Shown here piece by piece: positions 44,348-52,578 of a DNA stretch of 64,000 bases (position 1 is the stretch's first letter; each line of letters starts with the position of its first letter). The stretch comes from Pseudomonas sp. N40(2020) (GTDB taxonomy: Bacteria; Pseudomonadota; Gammaproteobacteria; Pseudomonadales; Pseudomonadaceae). The position numbers and the translations under genes were made by a program. Where the stretch lies: contig NZ_JACSZV010000031.1 of NCBI RefSeq assembly GCF_014472415.1, positions 1 through 64,000 of the forward strand, written 5' to 3'. The notes beneath the pieces are model-generated. The model worked only from the letters and a program-made list of their open reading frames with translations. It made no database searches and was not told the origin of the DNA.

Positions 44348-45105
44348 TGAGCCTGTTCCACGTAAATGACTCGCCCCTGCCATGCACCGGCGTCACGCCG
44401 GGCGACCACGAGAAGATCACCCGCCCCCGGCGCCGCAGCAATCAGTGAACCGTCCTCGGACCAAATCGCGCTACGCCCCGCCGACTGCCAACCGCCGGTA
44501 AGGCCACTATGGTTGGCCATCAGCACCGCCATCGCATGTTGTCGGGCATAACCCTGCAGCACCGCGGCGTCTGCGTCGTAGCCCTGCTCACCGATTAACA
44601 CACCCGCAGCGTAAAGGTCGGCGCCTAGATCAGCGGCCGCAGCCGCATGGCTGGCATGAGAGAAATCGGCGCAGACCGCCAGCGCTACCTTATCGTTACC
44701 GATGCTCAGGGGTGACCCGCCGAACCCAGCGGCGAAGACCCGCTCCTCGCCCGAGTGCAGATGTTGTTTGCTGTACACCTCAAGCGATCCGTCGGCGCCC
44801 AGAACCAGTGCGCCAATCAATACCGCCGAACTGTGTTTCAGTCGAATCGGCATGCCGACGACAGCCGTCACACCCAGTGCGTGCGCCAGATCCCGTAGTG
44901 GCTGAAGCACAGCATCCTGTGGATCGATGGCCAATGCCGCAGCCACCTCGCCTTCGTAGCCGGTCAGTGACAGCTCAGGAAACACCAGCAACTCCACACC
45001 CTGCTCCCCCGCGACCTCGATGAAGCGCATATGGCTGGCGATGTTTGCGGCAAGATCGCCAGCAATGGAAGTAGTCTGGGCGGCTGCAATGTTCAATGTC
45101 GACAT
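44344..45105 (-). CDS. carbon-nitrogen hydrolase (nitrilase superfamily)
   Basis: A 253-residue amidase with the Glu-Lys-Cys triad: Glu in VFPELSLTGYEGE, Lys in EVYSKQHLHSGEERVF and Cys in ALAVCADFSHASHAA. The size and the SLTGYE motif fit the aliphatic amidase/ omega-amidase/N-carbamoyl branch. Operon partner of the GNAT gene. Divergent from the DAHP synthase leader. Confidence 0.88.
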   Translation of the reverse strand: MSTLNIAAAQTTSIAGDLAANIASHMRFIEVAGEQGVELLVFPELSLTGYEGEVAAALAIDPQDAVLQPLRDLAHALGVTAVVGMPIRLKHSSAVLIGALVLGADGSLEVYSKQHLHSGEERVFAAGFGGSPLSIGNDKVALAVCADFSHASHAAAAADLGADLYAAGVLIGEQGYDADAAVLQGYARQHAMAVLMANHSGLTGGWQSAGRSAIWSEDGSLIAAAPGAGDLLVVARRDAGAWQGRVIYVEQAQ

Positions 45106-45258
45106 GATTCAACCTTGGTCATCAGGCAAAACGCTGAGTGTGTCACAACTCATGCAGCGCTCAAGCAATAGGCATTTGGCTAGCCGCGCTATAGCATTTT
45201 CTGATTGCTGAGGCGTGTCGGCCTCTAGTAAGCTCGGCGCATTCATCGGAGACAGACC

Positions 45259-45387
45259 ATGTTCAACGCCCTCTCACAGCTTCGTACCGCCAGCGCACTG
45301 CGCTCGGTTGCGGCTGCTCGGGCGAATGACGTTTGCGCTCCGGTCAGCTTTTATTTTGGGTATTGGTTTAGCCACTGGCGCGCCTGA
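45259..45387 (+). CDS. aromatic leader peptide of the DAHP synthase attenuator
   Basis: 42-codon ORF starting MFNALSQLRTASALRSVAAA and ending PVSFYFGYWFSHWRA. Ten residues from 31 to 40 contain three Phe, two Tyr and two Trp. It has a GGAGAC ribosome site and is followed by a strong terminator (45435-45474) and the DAHP synthase gene, which is the layout of ribosome-mediated attenuation. Stalling at these codons should prevent terminator formation. Confidence 0.8.
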   Translation: MFNALSQLRTASALRSVAAARANDVCAPVSFYFGYWFSHWRA

Positions 45388-45395
45388 TACCCAAA
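45355..45395 (+). promoter_or_regulatory. stem over the aromatic codons (pause structure)
   Basis: TTTGGGTAT (45355-45363) pairs perfectly with ATACCCAAA (45387-45395), enclosing the last codons of the leader peptide. Ribosome position here would determine which of this stem, the GGCGCCC/GGGTCGCC stem further down, or the terminator forms. Confidence 0.65.
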
Positions 45396-45434
45396 CGGCG
45401 CCCATAAAAACGGGTCGCCTACCAGAGATTTCTC

Positions 45435-45474
45435 AACCCCCGGTCGGCTTCCCGACCGGGGGTTTTGTTTTTTC
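45435..45474 (+). terminator. attenuator terminator
   Basis: Perfect 13-bp GC-rich stem AACCCCCGGTCGG/CCGACCGGGGGTT with a CTTC loop followed by TTGTTTTTTC. It lies between the leader peptide and the DAHP synthase gene, so default transcription stops 250 bases before the gene. Confidence 0.9.
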
Positions 45475-45523
45475 AGGCCCAAAATTTTTCAGCAACACAT
45501 CAGACACCTTGAGGATTTACGCA

Positions 45524-45676
45524 ATGAACTACGCCACTTATTACCGTTACGACAGCTTTAGCGCCTGGCGATTTAGCAGCCTCCGCTCGGGACAGCCTGC
45601 CGCCTCCGATCGGTCACCTACAGGTGGCAAACATGCACACGTAGCCAATACGGCCAATTGTCGAACACCCCAGTAG
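45524..45676 (+). CDS. second aromatic-rich leader ORF
   Basis: 50-codon ORF with ribosome site TTGAGGATTTACGCA. It starts MNYATYYRYDSFSAWRF, with four Tyr, two Phe and one Trp in 17 residues, then becomes ordinary. It is between the attenuator and the synthase gene, in a different frame from the latter and ends 47 bases before it. Possibly a second control point or a coupling ORF. Confidence 0.55.
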   Translation: MNYATYYRYDSFSAWRFSSLRSGQPAASDRSPTGGKHAHVANTANCRTPQ

Positions 45677-45723
45677 GGCCGAGCGCGCGGGAAAAGCCCG
45701 CCGCCCGCCCAGGAAGACCGAAT

Positions 45724-46800
45724 ATGAACTCGTCAGTTTCTGCTCTGCCACTGTCCACCCTCGATTCTGCAAACGAAGCACTGACCCTGCGTCTGCCCAG
45801 CTCGTTGCAACTCAAACAGCAATTGCCATTGAGCAATGCCTTGAGCCAACAAGTCGCCGCCCACCGCCAAGCGGTTCGCGCGATCCTCAACGGTGAGGAC
45901 CAGCGCCTGCTGGTAATCGTCGGCCCCTGCTCTATCCACGACCCTCAATCCGCCCTTGAATACGCCGGAAAACTCGCCCGCCTGGCAGAAGAAGTCAGCG
46001 ACGAAATGCTGCTGGTGATGCGTGCCTACGTCGAAAAACCGCGCACTACAGTCGGCTGGAAAGGCCTGGCTTATGACCCGCACCTGGACGGTAGTGATGA
46101 CATGGCCGCAGGCCTGTCCCTGTCCCGTGGGCTGATGCTGGAAATGATCCGTCTCGGCTTGCCCGTGGCGACCGAATTGCTGCAACCCATGGCAGCTGGC
46201 TACTTCGACGACTTGCTCAGTTGGGTTGCCATTGGCGCACGCACAACCGAATCACAAATCCATCGCGAGATGGCCAGCGGCTTGAACGTGCCGGTAGGAT
46301 TCAAAAATGGCACCGACGGCGGCGCGGCCGTGGCTGTCGATGCCATGCGCTCGGCCTCACACCCGCATCGCCATTTCGGCGTCGACAGCCAGGGACACCC
46401 AGCCATCATCCAGACGCCTGGCAACCCTGACACCCATCTGGTACTGCGCGGCGGACATAAAGGCCCCAACCATGATCGCGAAAGCATTGCCAGAATTCAC
46501 GCCGATCTGGACCGACTGAAGATCCCGAGCCGAATCATGGTCGATTGCAGCCACGCCAACAGCGGTAAAGACCCATTGCGTCAACCTGGCGTTTTCAATG
46601 AAGTGCTTGAACAACGCTTACACGGTGATCGCTCACTCATCGGCATGATGCTGGAGTCTCATTTGTTCGAAGGTTGTCAGCCGCTGAGTGCATCGCTGCG
46701 CTACGGCGTTTCGATCACTGATGGCTGCCTAGGTTTCAGCGCAACAGAGCGATTGCTGGTCGATGCTGCTCAGCGTCTTGGCGCACACGCCAGACGCTGA
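45724..46800 (+). CDS. 3-deoxy-7-phosphoheptulonate synthase (class I)
   Basis: A 358-residue DAHP synthase, first enzyme of aromatic amino-acid synthesis (PEP plus erythrose 4-phosphate). Conserved LVIVGPCSIHDPQSALEYA, PRTTVGWKGLAYDP, ESQIHREMASGLNVPVGFKN, RGGHKGPNHD and MVDCSHANSGKD metal/phosphate sites are present. AroF/AroG/AroH-type; feedback type (Tyr, Trp or Phe) is not read with certainty. Start at 45724 (MNSSVSALPLSTL) is chosen because the frame before it has no family residues and AGGAAGACCGAAT precedes it. Confidence 0.95.
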   Translation: MNSSVSALPLSTLDSANEALTLRLPSSLQLKQQLPLSNALSQQVAAHRQAVRAILNGEDQRLLVIVGPCSIHDPQSALEYAGKLARLAEEVSDEMLLVMRAYVEKPRTTVGWKGLAYDPHLDGSDDMAAGLSLSRGLMLEMIRLGLPVATELLQPMAAGYFDDLLSWVAIGARTTESQIHREMASGLNVPVGFKNGTDGGAAVAVDAMRSASHPHRHFGVDSQGHPAIIQTPGNPDTHLVLRGGHKGPNHDRESIARIHADLDRLKIPSRIMVDCSHANSGKDPLRQPGVFNEVLEQRLHGDRSLIGMMLESHLFEGCQPLSASLRYGVSITDGCLGFSATERLLVDAAQRLGAHARR

Positions 46801-46810
46801 TTGCGAGACA

Positions 46811-46840
46811 GGCCCTCCGGCTTATTCAAACTGGAGGGCC
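46811..46840. other. stem-loop between convergent genes
   Basis: GGCCCTCC and GGAGGGCC separated by 14 bases, between the DAHP synthase stop and the Ig-like protein gene. No T tract, so a weak or Rho-assisted terminator at best. Confidence 0.4.
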
Positions 46841-46847
46841 GTCAGCG

Positions 46848-47933
46848 TTACAGCTTCGCCTCTACCTGCACCCGCGTCACTGCGGACTCCTGACTGACAT
46901 CGTCCAAACGTTCAACCGTGTACGCAACACGCACGGAAGATCCGTGGTGCTCGCGCCAGAAGCGATGTGGAACGATAAAAATCAGCGGCTTTCCTGCGGT
47001 TTCCCGGGTGATTTCGCGATCATCCCGATGATTGAAAAAGTCTCCGTCACATTTGAGATAAACCAGCTCACCCTCTTGCGCCTGAGCGTTGCCGATCACG
47101 ACGGTTACGCCATCAATCGAGTCTTCCGCAAGCAGCACGCCGTCCTCAGCTTCAAGTACGTCGGGTGCGTCCAGTTCGCCACGCAGAAACGGGGTGATGA
47201 GAATTCTCGTCGGCTCGGACTCACGTGCCACGCCATTGGACTGCTCGACTCGGTAGCGTACCGACACCTCACCACCGAGATTTGCTGCGATGTACTCGGG
47301 AGGTACCCAGAAAGACAGCAAATCTGAAACAGCAAAGGTTTCGACCTTCAATCTGTCGTGGAACGATGCGGATGACGCGTCTGCGCACCAGCTCAATGAC
47401 ACCTGATCGCCTGCCGCCATTCGTGCGTAGGGCTGGAGAGTGACGAGTGCCCCTTCCACCACCCGCGCCGGATCCAGGGCCCCACCGATTGCACCTTCGA
47501 CGTGCGGGGCAAGCAACTGCGGCCTTGAATCCCCCACTGTCAGTTGCAAGCGCGCAGACGATGCAGGTTCGGGCAGGGCCGCGCTGACAAGTGTCCAGTA
47601 GACCTCCAGTGAACCGCCATCCAGGGCCGCGACGTGCATGCCTTTGATAACGAAGATGACGTCTTTGCCTACCTGAGCTTCGCTGACAAAGCGGACCATT
47701 TCATGCTGATAAACAAAACCCTCGACATCCAGCCCCTCCCAACTCATCAGCAACTGATCGCCACACGCCATGTTTGCATAAGGCGTGATAGGAACGACGA
47801 CCTTGCCCAGGGCGGGATCGAGCACGCTCCCCTGCAGAGAATCAAGCGTTGCTGCTGGCAACTGTTCATGTGGCGTCTTGGGGCTGGCGGGGTGGCGCAC
47901 TCGATAGCAAAACTCGATTTCATGCATGTTCAT
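46848..47933 (-). CDS. protein with three Ig-like repeats, function unknown
   Basis: A 361-residue protein of three related 100-120-residue beta modules. Each module has a proline/Tyr-rich opening and a G-D-x-L/V-x-L-S/K-W/C strand: YANMACGDQLLMSWEG, YARMAAGDQVSLSWCA and AQEGELVYLKCDG, and ends in a V-x-Y-T/R-V strand (VSVRYRVEQ, VRVAYTVER). No signal peptide or membrane segment. Such proteins occur widely in Pseudomonas beside secretion or toxin genes, but none is adjacent here. ATG at 47933 has GGAG six bases upstream. Confidence 0.7.
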   Translation of the reverse strand: MNMHEIEFCYRVRHPASPKTPHEQLPAATLDSLQGSVLDPALGKVVVPITPYANMACGDQLLMSWEGLDVEGFVYQHEMVRFVSEAQVGKDVIFVIKGMHVAALDGGSLEVYWTLVSAALPEPASSARLQLTVGDSRPQLLAPHVEGAIGGALDPARVVEGALVTLQPYARMAAGDQVSLSWCADASSASFHDRLKVETFAVSDLLSFWVPPEYIAANLGGEVSVRYRVEQSNGVARESEPTRILITPFLRGELDAPDVLEAEDGVLLAEDSIDGVTVVIGNAQAQEGELVYLKCDGDFFNHRDDREITRETAGKPLIFIVPHRFWREHHGSSVRVAYTVERLDDVSQESAVTRVQVEAKL

Positions 47934-48268
47934 TCGCAACTCCATTCCCTGGATAAAACGCTGTCTTCATGACGGCGTCGACACCCAACATTGAACGCGA
48001 TTGCTGGTGTTCTCGATATCAGCCCGATACACCGCAGCCATGGCGCAAAAGCTACAAGCCCGGTAGGCAACCAACACTAAATCGACCTTCCCCAGGCGGA
48101 GGACGGCTAGAACTTCCGATTTGGATTTCGTAAGTATCTGAAAATTCGTACAGCCTCTAGTCCGAATTCAACGGCCAAGTGAAGCCTCTTCGTACTTCTT
48201 CAACGAGGTGTGTGTTTTAGAGTGGCCAACAGATTTCCCCGATGAACTTCTGCGAAAAAGGTAAGAAC
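47934..48268. other. intergenic region, nothing recognised
   Basis: About 330 bases between two divergently oriented genes. I see no RNA, repeat or clear promoter; it presumably holds both promoters. Confidence 0.4.
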
Positions 48269-49138
48269 ATGCAACGGAGTGCTACAACTCGTTATCCCAT
48301 CCTGTTGGTACACGGCCTGTTTGGATTTGAGCGTATCGGCCATTTCGAGCTGTTTCATGACGTCAAGGACGCTTTGAAAACCGCTGACTGCCGAGTGTTC
48401 GTTCCACACCTCTCCGCCACCCACGACAATGAAGTCAGGGGTAAGCAACTGCTGACGCAGATTGACAGTGTCCTGCGGGGCACAGGTGCCAAAAAAGTCA
48501 ATCTCATCGGGCACAGCCAGGGAGCTTTGGCAGCTCGATACGCCGCAGCGCTTGCCCCACACGCCGTGGCCTCAGTGACTTCAGTCAGCGGCCCCAATCA
48601 TGGCTCGGAATTGGCTGACTTTTTGCGCAAGGCGCTGGTTCCAGGTCGGCTGCCGGAAGTCGTCGCGCAGAACGTGGCGACGGTATTTGCCGATTTTCTT
48701 TCGTTGCTTAGCGGCAGTACCACGCTGCCGCAGAATGCATTGGCGGCGCTCAATGCACTGACGACCGAGGGAGTGGGCGACTTCAACGACAGGTTTCCAC
48801 AGGGATTACCCGGCACTTGGGGCGGACACGGCCCCGAACAGGTCAATGGTGTACGGTATTACTCCTGGAGCGGCGTTCTTCCGGCCATTGGGCTAGCAAC
48901 ACTCGACCCGGTGCAGGGAGCCTGCCGGGCGCTGTCGCAATATTTCATGACCGAGGGGGAGCAGAATGACGGCTTCGTCGGGCGTTTCAGCTCTCACTTG
49001 GGTCAAGTCATCCGTTCCGACTATCCGCTGGATCATCTGAGCAGCCTGCGCCATTGCGCCGGCAAGGTAACCGGTCAGTTCGACCCGATAGACCTTTACG
49101 TTGAGCATGCCGCGCGCCTGCAAGCAGCGAATCTCTAA
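48269..49138 (+). CDS. triacylglycerol lipase, P. fragi-type family I
   Basis: A 289-residue alpha/beta hydrolase with oxyanion start YPILLVHGLFGFERIG and nucleophile elbow VNLIGHSQGALAARYAAAL; acid and His are expected in NDGFVGRFSSHLGQVIRSDYP. It resembles the P. fragi lipase, which likewise shows no signal peptide, rather than the LipA/LipH pairs (no foldase gene here). No secretion signal is present, so route of export, if any, is unclear. Start at 48269 is favoured (AAAAAGGTAAGAAC). Confidence 0.9.
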   Translation: MQRSATTRYPILLVHGLFGFERIGHFELFHDVKDALKTADCRVFVPHLSATHDNEVRGKQLLTQIDSVLRGTGAKKVNLIGHSQGALAARYAAALAPHAVASVTSVSGPNHGSELADFLRKALVPGRLPEVVAQNVATVFADFLSLLSGSTTLPQNALAALNALTTEGVGDFNDRFPQGLPGTWGGHGPEQVNGVRYYSWSGVLPAIGLATLDPVQGACRALSQYFMTEGEQNDGFVGRFSSHLGQVIRSDYPLDHLSSLRHCAGKVTGQFDPIDLYVEHAARLQAANL

Positions 49139-49233
49139 TCAGGCCATGACAACCGAACGGAACTTTGCCGAGAATTCGACCACTGAATCCGGTAGGCTCC
49201 GCACTTTATTGAAATAGATTGGAGAGTTTTCTC

Positions 49234-49515
49234 ATGGCTAAAGCCACTGCCCGTCACATCCTGGTTTCCGATGAAGCCAAATGCAACGAACTCAAGACCC
49301 AGATCGAAGGCGGCGCTGATTTCGCTGAAATCGCGAAGGCCAACTCCACTTGCCCATCCAGCCGTCAGGGTGGCGACTTGGGTTCGTTTGGTCCAGGCCA
49401 AATGGTCAAGGAATTTGACACCGTGGTATTCAGCGCGCCAATCAACGTCGTGCAAGGCCCGGTAAAAACCCAGTTCGGTTATCACCTGCTGGAAGTCACC
49501 AGCCGTCAGGACTGA
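49234..49515 (+). CDS. ppiC: peptidylprolyl isomerase PpiC (parvulin)
   Basis: A 93-residue single-domain parvulin catalysing proline cis-trans isomerisation. Starts MAKATARHILVSDEAKCNEL; typical FAEIAKANSTCPSSRQGGDL and FGPGQMVKEFD blocks with FGYHLLEV at the C-terminus. Length equals E. coli PpiC (93). No signal peptide: cytoplasmic. TTG at 49219 is an alternative start but ATG at 49234 has GGAG nine bases upstream. Confidence 0.95.
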   Translation: MAKATARHILVSDEAKCNELKTQIEGGADFAEIAKANSTCPSSRQGGDLGSFGPGQMVKEFDTVVFSAPINVVQGPVKTQFGYHLLEVTSRQD

Positions 49516-49536
49516 TCCGTCGCCTGATTGCTGTCC

Positions 49537-49568
49537 AACGGCCCGCCTTCTGGTGGGCCGTTGTGTTT
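49537..49568 (+). terminator. Rho-independent terminator after ppiC
   Basis: AACGGCCC/GGGCCGTT stem closed by a small loop and followed by TGTTT. Confidence 0.75.
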
Positions 49569-49648
49569 CAGTTACACATACGGCTGGCGACTGACGCGCC
49601 TCTCGCGTACAACTTGCGCTTATCGATTACCCGGCTCCAAGGCTGACA

Positions 49649-51517
49649 ATGCGACTGGTTTTCCCCACATTGATGCTCACCGCCCTCGCCCTGCTGTCGG
49701 GCGCCGCCGGTGTGAACGCGGCACCGCAACATGCGTTGACCGTGTATGGCGAACCTGCCAAATACCCTGCCGGTTTCAGTCACTTCGATTACACCAGCCT
49801 GCAGGCCCCCAAAGGGGGAACGATGCGCCGCTCGGCGATCGAAATCGGTCACTTCGACCATCTCCTTCCTTATATAGACAAAGGCATCGGCGTCACTCAG
49901 ATCGACGGCCTGCTTTATTCACCGCTGGCCCAGCGTTCGATGGATGAGCCCTACACCGTTTACGGCCTGGTCGCACAGAAGATGGAGCGCTCGGACGACG
50001 GCCTGTCACTGCGTTTCTTCATCAATCCCAAAGCACGCTTCGCCGACGGCAAACCGATCACCGCCGAAGACGTGCGCTATACCTACGATTTGTTGATGAC
50101 CCAGGGCAGCCTGCGCTACCGCACCCAATTCGCCGACGTCAAAGGCGTCGAAGTGGAAGCGCCGCTGACTGTGCGTTTCGACTTCAAAAGTAATGAAAAC
50201 CGCACCCTCCCGCTGGATATAGCGACCCTGCCGGTATTCCCCGAACATTGGTGGAAGAACCGCGATTTCGCCGGCGGCGGCGGATACGAGCCACCGCTGG
50301 GCAGCGGCCCGTATCGTGTCGGCAAAGTCGATTCGGGGCGCAGCATTACGTTTGAGCGTAATCCCGACTGGTGGGGCAAGGATTTGCCGGTCAGCCGCGG
50401 CCTGTACAACTTCGACCACTTCAGCATCGAGTATTTCGGCGATACCGACGTTGCACGTCAGGTGCTGCGCGGCGGCGCCTACGACTACAACCGAGAGTTC
50501 TCCGCCACTGGCTACTCGATCGGTTATGACAGCCCCGCCCTCAGCGACGGGCGCCTGCAAAAAGCCCACTTGGCCACCGAGGCGCCGCAATCGGCCCAGG
50601 GTTTTGTGTTCAACCTGCAAAAACCGATTTTCCAGGATCGGCGCGTGCGTCAGGCGTTGGCCATGCTCTGGGATTTCGAGTGGAGCAACCGGCAGATGAT
50701 GCGCAACCTGTACATCCGCCAGCAAAGCTACTTTTCCAATACCGAACTCGCGGCTCGCGAACTGCCCGATGCGCAAGAGTTGAAAATCCTTGAGCCGCTG
50801 CGTGGGCAGGTTCCCGACGAAGTCTTCTCAAAAGTCTTCGAAGCGCCAAAAACCGATGGCAGCGGCCTGATCCGCGACAAGCAGTTGCAAGCCCTCGAGT
50901 TGCTGGAACAGGCCGGCTGGAAACCCGATGGCGATCAACTGGTCAACGCCGAAGGCGAGCCACTGAGTTTTACCTTCCTTGTCAGCCAGAACGGCATGGA
51001 TCGTCTGTTGCTGCCGTACAAGCGCACGCTGAAACAGATCGGCATCGATCTCAATATCCGCCGTATCGACTCCTCGCAATACGTCAACCGCCTGATGAGC
51101 CGCGATTACGACATGATCGTCACCGGCTACCCCGTCACCACGTCTCCGGGTGGCGAGTTGCTCAACTACTTCGGCTCAGCGTCGGCCAACGATCCGGGCG
51201 CCAACAACTACATGGTGTTGAAAAACCCGGCGGTTGATACCTTGATCAACGGCCTGATGCGCGCCTCGACCCAATCCGACATGCTGCACTACGCCCACGC
51301 GCTGGACCGGGTGCTGCAATGGAATTACTACTGGATTCCCAACTACTATCCGCCGGGTACCTCGACTGTCTGGTGGAACCGTTTCGGCATGCCGTCGGTT
51401 CAGGCGAGCAATGACGAAGCCATCGAGAGCTGGTGGGAAATCAGCAGCACACCGCTGACCAATCAACAGATGACCGCTGAAAAAATCTCTCGCGGCAGAC
51501 CCGGAGGACCGCACTGA
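49649..51517 (+). CDS. yejA: peptide ABC transporter substrate-binding protein (YejA-like)
   Basis: A 622-residue periplasmic solute-binding protein of the SBP_bac_5 family. Signal peptide MRLVFPTLMLTALALLSGAA (cleavage near VNA), then HALTVYGEPAKYPAGFSHFD, and GSGPYRVGKVDSGRSITFER, a hallmark of oligopeptide binders. The very long, YejA-type length and following yejBEF genes fit uptake of peptides or peptide-conjugated antibiotics such as microcin C. Promoter lies upstream; the yejB start overlaps its stop. Confidence 0.93.
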   Translation: MRLVFPTLMLTALALLSGAAGVNAAPQHALTVYGEPAKYPAGFSHFDYTSLQAPKGGTMRRSAIEIGHFDHLLPYIDKGIGVTQIDGLLYSPLAQRSMDEPYTVYGLVAQKMERSDDGLSLRFFINPKARFADGKPITAEDVRYTYDLLMTQGSLRYRTQFADVKGVEVEAPLTVRFDFKSNENRTLPLDIATLPVFPEHWWKNRDFAGGGGYEPPLGSGPYRVGKVDSGRSITFERNPDWWGKDLPVSRGLYNFDHFSIEYFGDTDVARQVLRGGAYDYNREFSATGYSIGYDSPALSDGRLQKAHLATEAPQSAQGFVFNLQKPIFQDRRVRQALAMLWDFEWSNRQMMRNLYIRQQSYFSNTELAARELPDAQELKILEPLRGQVPDEVFSKVFEAPKTDGSGLIRDKQLQALELLEQAGWKPDGDQLVNAEGEPLSFTFLVSQNGMDRLLLPYKRTLKQIGIDLNIRRIDSSQYVNRLMSRDYDMIVTGYPVTTSPGGELLNYFGSASANDPGANNYMVLKNPAVDTLINGLMRASTQSDMLHYAHALDRVLQWNYYWIPNYYPPGTSTVWWNRFGMPSVQASNDEAIESWWEISSTPLTNQQMTAEKISRGRPGGPH

Positions 51518-52578
51518 TGTGGGGTTACATACTGCGGCGCCTGCTGCTGATCATTCCGACACTGGTGATCATCCTGCTGGTGAATTTTGTGATCATTCAA
51601 GCCGCGCCGGGTGGCCCGGTCGAGCAGGCGATCGCGCACTTGCAAGGTATCGGCGGTGCCAGTGTCGGCGGCGGCGCGAGCGAAACCATGAGTGGCACAT
51701 CCCGTGCCAGTCGTGGTCTCGACCCGCAGCTGATCAAAGACATCGAAAAACAGTACGGCTTTGACAAGCCCGCTCATGAACGTCTGTGGCTGATGCTCAA
51801 GAACTATGCGCAACTGGACTTCGGCAAAAGCTTCTTTCGCGGCGCGACGGTCACCGACCTGATCCTGGAAAAAATGCCGGTGACCATTTCCCTCGGTCTG
51901 TGGGCGACGCTGATTACCTATCTGGTGTCGATACCGCTGGGCATCCGCAAAGCCGTGCACCATGGCAGCCATTTCGATATCTGGAGCAGCACGGCGATCA
52001 TCATCGGTTACGCAATGCCGGCGTTCCTGTTTGCGATGTTCCTGATCGTGCTGTTCGCCGGCGGCACCTCACTGAACTGGTTTCCAGTACGGGGGCTGGT
52101 GTCGGACAACTTCGAGTCGCTGTCGACCCTGGGCAAAATCGCCGACTACTTCTGGCACTTGGTGTTGCCGGTGACGGCACTGGTGATCGGCGGTTTCGCG
52201 ACATTGACGATCCTGACCAAAAACTCGTTCCTCAATGAAATCACCCGCCAATACGTGGTTACCGCACGGGCCAAGGGTCTGAGTGAGCGTCGGGTGCTCT
52301 ATGGCCATGTGTTTCGCAATGCAATGCTGTTGGTGGTGTCGGGCATTCCTCAAGCCTTCATCAGCGTGTTCTTCGCCGGCTCGCTGCTGATCGAAGTAAT
52401 CTTCTCCCTCGACGGCCTCGGCCGCATGAGCTACGAAGCAGCGGTTTCCCGGGATTATCCGGTGGTATTCGGCTCGTTGTTCATCTTCACCCTCTTCGGC
52501 CTCCTGATAAAACTGATCGGCGACCTGTGCTACACCCTCGTTGATCCGCGCATCGACTTCGCCGCGAGGAACGCCTGA
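51517..52578 (+). CDS. yejB: peptide ABC transporter permease YejB
   Basis: A 353-residue inner-membrane permease with TM1 at the N-terminus (MWGYILRRLLLIIPTLVIIL), a long loop containing GTSRASRGLDPQLIKDIEK, and the coupling loop YVVTARAKGLSERRVLYGHV. Start overlaps the yejA stop by one base. Confidence 0.95.
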   Translation: MWGYILRRLLLIIPTLVIILLVNFVIIQAAPGGPVEQAIAHLQGIGGASVGGGASETMSGTSRASRGLDPQLIKDIEKQYGFDKPAHERLWLMLKNYAQLDFGKSFFRGATVTDLILEKMPVTISLGLWATLITYLVSIPLGIRKAVHHGSHFDIWSSTAIIIGYAMPAFLFAMFLIVLFAGGTSLNWFPVRGLVSDNFESLSTLGKIADYFWHLVLPVTALVIGGFATLTILTKNSFLNEITRQYVVTARAKGLSERRVLYGHVFRNAMLLVVSGIPQAFISVFFAGSLLIEVIFSLDGLGRMSYEAAVSRDYPVVFGSLFIFTLFGLLIKLIGDLCYTLVDPRIDFAARNA

